A program made the position numbers and the translations under genes. Of a DNA stretch of 6,839 nucleotides, positions 5,976-6,839 are shown piece by piece. The stretch spans positions 1 through 6,839 of the forward strand of contig CAIYXH010000293.1 of NCBI GenBank assembly GCA_903930195.1, in the 5' to 3' direction. The notes beneath the pieces were generated by a model. That model was not told where the DNA came from and searched no databases. It saw nothing but the letters and a program-made list of their open reading frames with translations. Every line of letters starts with the position of its first letter. The stretch's first letter is position 1. Source of the stretch: an uncultured Actinomycetes bacterium. GTDB taxonomy: Bacteria; Actinomycetota; Thermoleophilia; Gaiellales; Gaiellaceae.

Positions 5976-6839
5976 AAGCCGACGGTGACGCCGGTCGCGC
6001 GGCTCGAGCCCGCCGACGTCGTGACCACGACGTTCATGGCCGTCCCGGGTGCGATCGCGGAGGAGACGATGCAGGTGAGCGTGCTCGCGTCGACCCACAC
6101 GAGGTTGGAGCAGAGGCCCTTCGTCACGGTCGACGACGGCGTGAAGTTCGTTCCCTTGATCGTGAGCCCCGAGCCTCCGGCCGCGGGGCAGCCGTTGAGC
6201 GACAGACCCACCTGTGTCCCGGTGCAGTTCGTGTCGGTCAGGCTCGAGATCGTCGGCACGCCGAGATAGCGGACGGTGAAGCCCGTGGCGGCGCTCGTCC
6301 CCATGCCCGGGGTCGTCGCCTGGACGTTGACGACCGTTCCCGGCTTCTCCGCGGGAAGCAGGCAGAGGAGCTGGAAGAACGTGACGAAGTAGACCGAGGA
6401 GCACAGCCCCGGCGTGAGGGTCGTCGTGTAGAAGAAGTTCCTTCCGTTGACGAGGAGCCTGCCCCCCGTGGACGGGCACCCTGTCAGACCGACCACGGTC
6501 ACCTTGTCGGGCGCCAAGGTCGTCCCGAGGCAACTGGTCGAGTCGAGCGAGGTGACGACCGGGGGCAGCACCGCCGAGGAGGTGGCGGCCACGACCTCGA
6601 GCTTCGCGACGCCGGACGTCGAGGCGCCAAACGTCCCCTTCACGCCGGCATAGGCGGCGGTGATCGAGGCGTACGTGCCTGCGACGAGCTGCGAGGCGTT
6701 CAGCGTGCACCTCCCGGCGCCCTTTGCATCGAGCTGCGCGGAGCAGAGCGTCGCCGTCCCGCTCTTGACGGTCACCGTGCCGGTCGGAACGACCGCCTTC
6801 TTCTTCGTGGCCTTCGCGACGGCCACCGCGAACGAGAAC
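5972..6839 (-). CDS. Secreted or surface Ig-like/IPT-TIG repeat protein, partial (N-terminus beyond the right edge)
   Basis: The last 288 residues of a longer protein; the frame is open to the right edge and no start is visible. A Lys-rich linker leads to a bacterial Ig-like domain of the group 3 type (about 19-82), recognisable by PTGTVTV near its start and AGTY...AAYAG...F near its end. Two IPT/TIG beta-sandwich repeats follow (about 94-193 and 194-288). Each has GCP..GG..L...G.NF, a GLCS turn, a further Cys twelve residues on, and PGT..NV..TT near its end. Each repeat has four cysteines at matched spacing, consistent with disulfides outside the cell. The low-charge, Ser/Thr/Gly/Val-rich make-up fits an exported protein. 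Function is probably structural or adhesive. No C-terminal sorting signal or membrane anchor is present; the chain ends with the last TIG strand, so any anchor would lie N-terminal. Confidence 0.85.
   Translation of the reverse strand, partial: FSFAVAVAKATKKKAVVPTGTVTVKSGTATLCSAQLDAKGAGRCTLNASQLVAGTYASITAAYAGVKGTFGASTSGVAKLEVVAATSSAVLPPVVTSLDSTSCLGTTLAPDKVTVVGLTGCPSTGGRLLVNGRNFFYTTTLTPGLCSSVYFVTFFQLLCLLPAEKPGTVVNVQATTPGMGTSAATGFTVRYLGVPTISSLTDTNCTGTQVGLSLNGCPAAGGSGLTIKGTNFTPSSTVTKGLCSNLVWVDASTLTCIVSSAIAPGTAMNVVVTTSAGSSRATGVTVGF

Noticed and set aside
5382..6710. A 442-residue minus-strand frame spanning the nucleotidyltransferase and TIG-protein genes.
   Set aside because: Its Arg/His-rich composition and lack of motifs mark it as a shadow. 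It would cut across two genes with convincing domains.

Overview
The window is high-GC DNA (roughly two thirds G+C) with little non-coding space. Codons are strongly G/C-ending, so long shadow reading frames run opposite most genes. A candidate leaderless start with a TANNNT -10 box, the lipoprotein and the gene families present suggest an Actinomycetota chromosome, perhaps a deep-branching soil lineage such as Thermoleophilia. That placement is inferred from style and was not tested.

Left part (1-3181, minus strand): three genes point leftwards. In transcription order they are a fused MarR-type regulator/GNAT acetyltransferase (3181-2303), a secreted DUF3089 alpha/beta-hydrolase lipoprotein (2264-1098), and a family-4-type glycosyltransferase (891 to beyond the left edge). 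The first two are 38 bases apart and probably share a transcript. The glycosyltransferase sits behind a 206-base gap. That gap holds a possible -10 box, two consecutive hairpins (the second followed by a U-run, like an intrinsic terminator) and a very strong Shine-Dalgarno sequence, so it may be an attenuated leader.

Middle part (3182-5975, plus strand): a 44-base divergent region carries a near-perfect palindrome over the predicted -10 of the MarR-GNAT gene. Rightwards from it run a large multi-pass membrane protein resembling GT-C glycosyltransferases (3226-5148) and a minimal-nucleotidyltransferase/DUF4037-type protein (5145-5975). These two overlap by ATGA, so they are probably one translationally coupled operon.

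Right part (5972 to beyond the right edge, minus strand): the C-terminal part of a secreted or surface protein with a bacterial Ig-like domain and two cysteine-rich IPT/TIG repeats. Its stop codon interlocks with that of the nucleotidyltransferase gene in the tetranucleotide CTAG, leaving no room for a terminator between them.

Taken together this looks like an ordinary chromosomal segment weighted toward the cell envelope: sugar transfer, a lipid-anchored hydrolase and a surface adhesin-like protein. I see no mobile elements, CRISPR arrays, tRNAs or rRNAs, and no convincing new defence or biosynthetic system. The most interesting items are regulatory: the glycosyltransferase leader and the palindrome in the divergent promoter.
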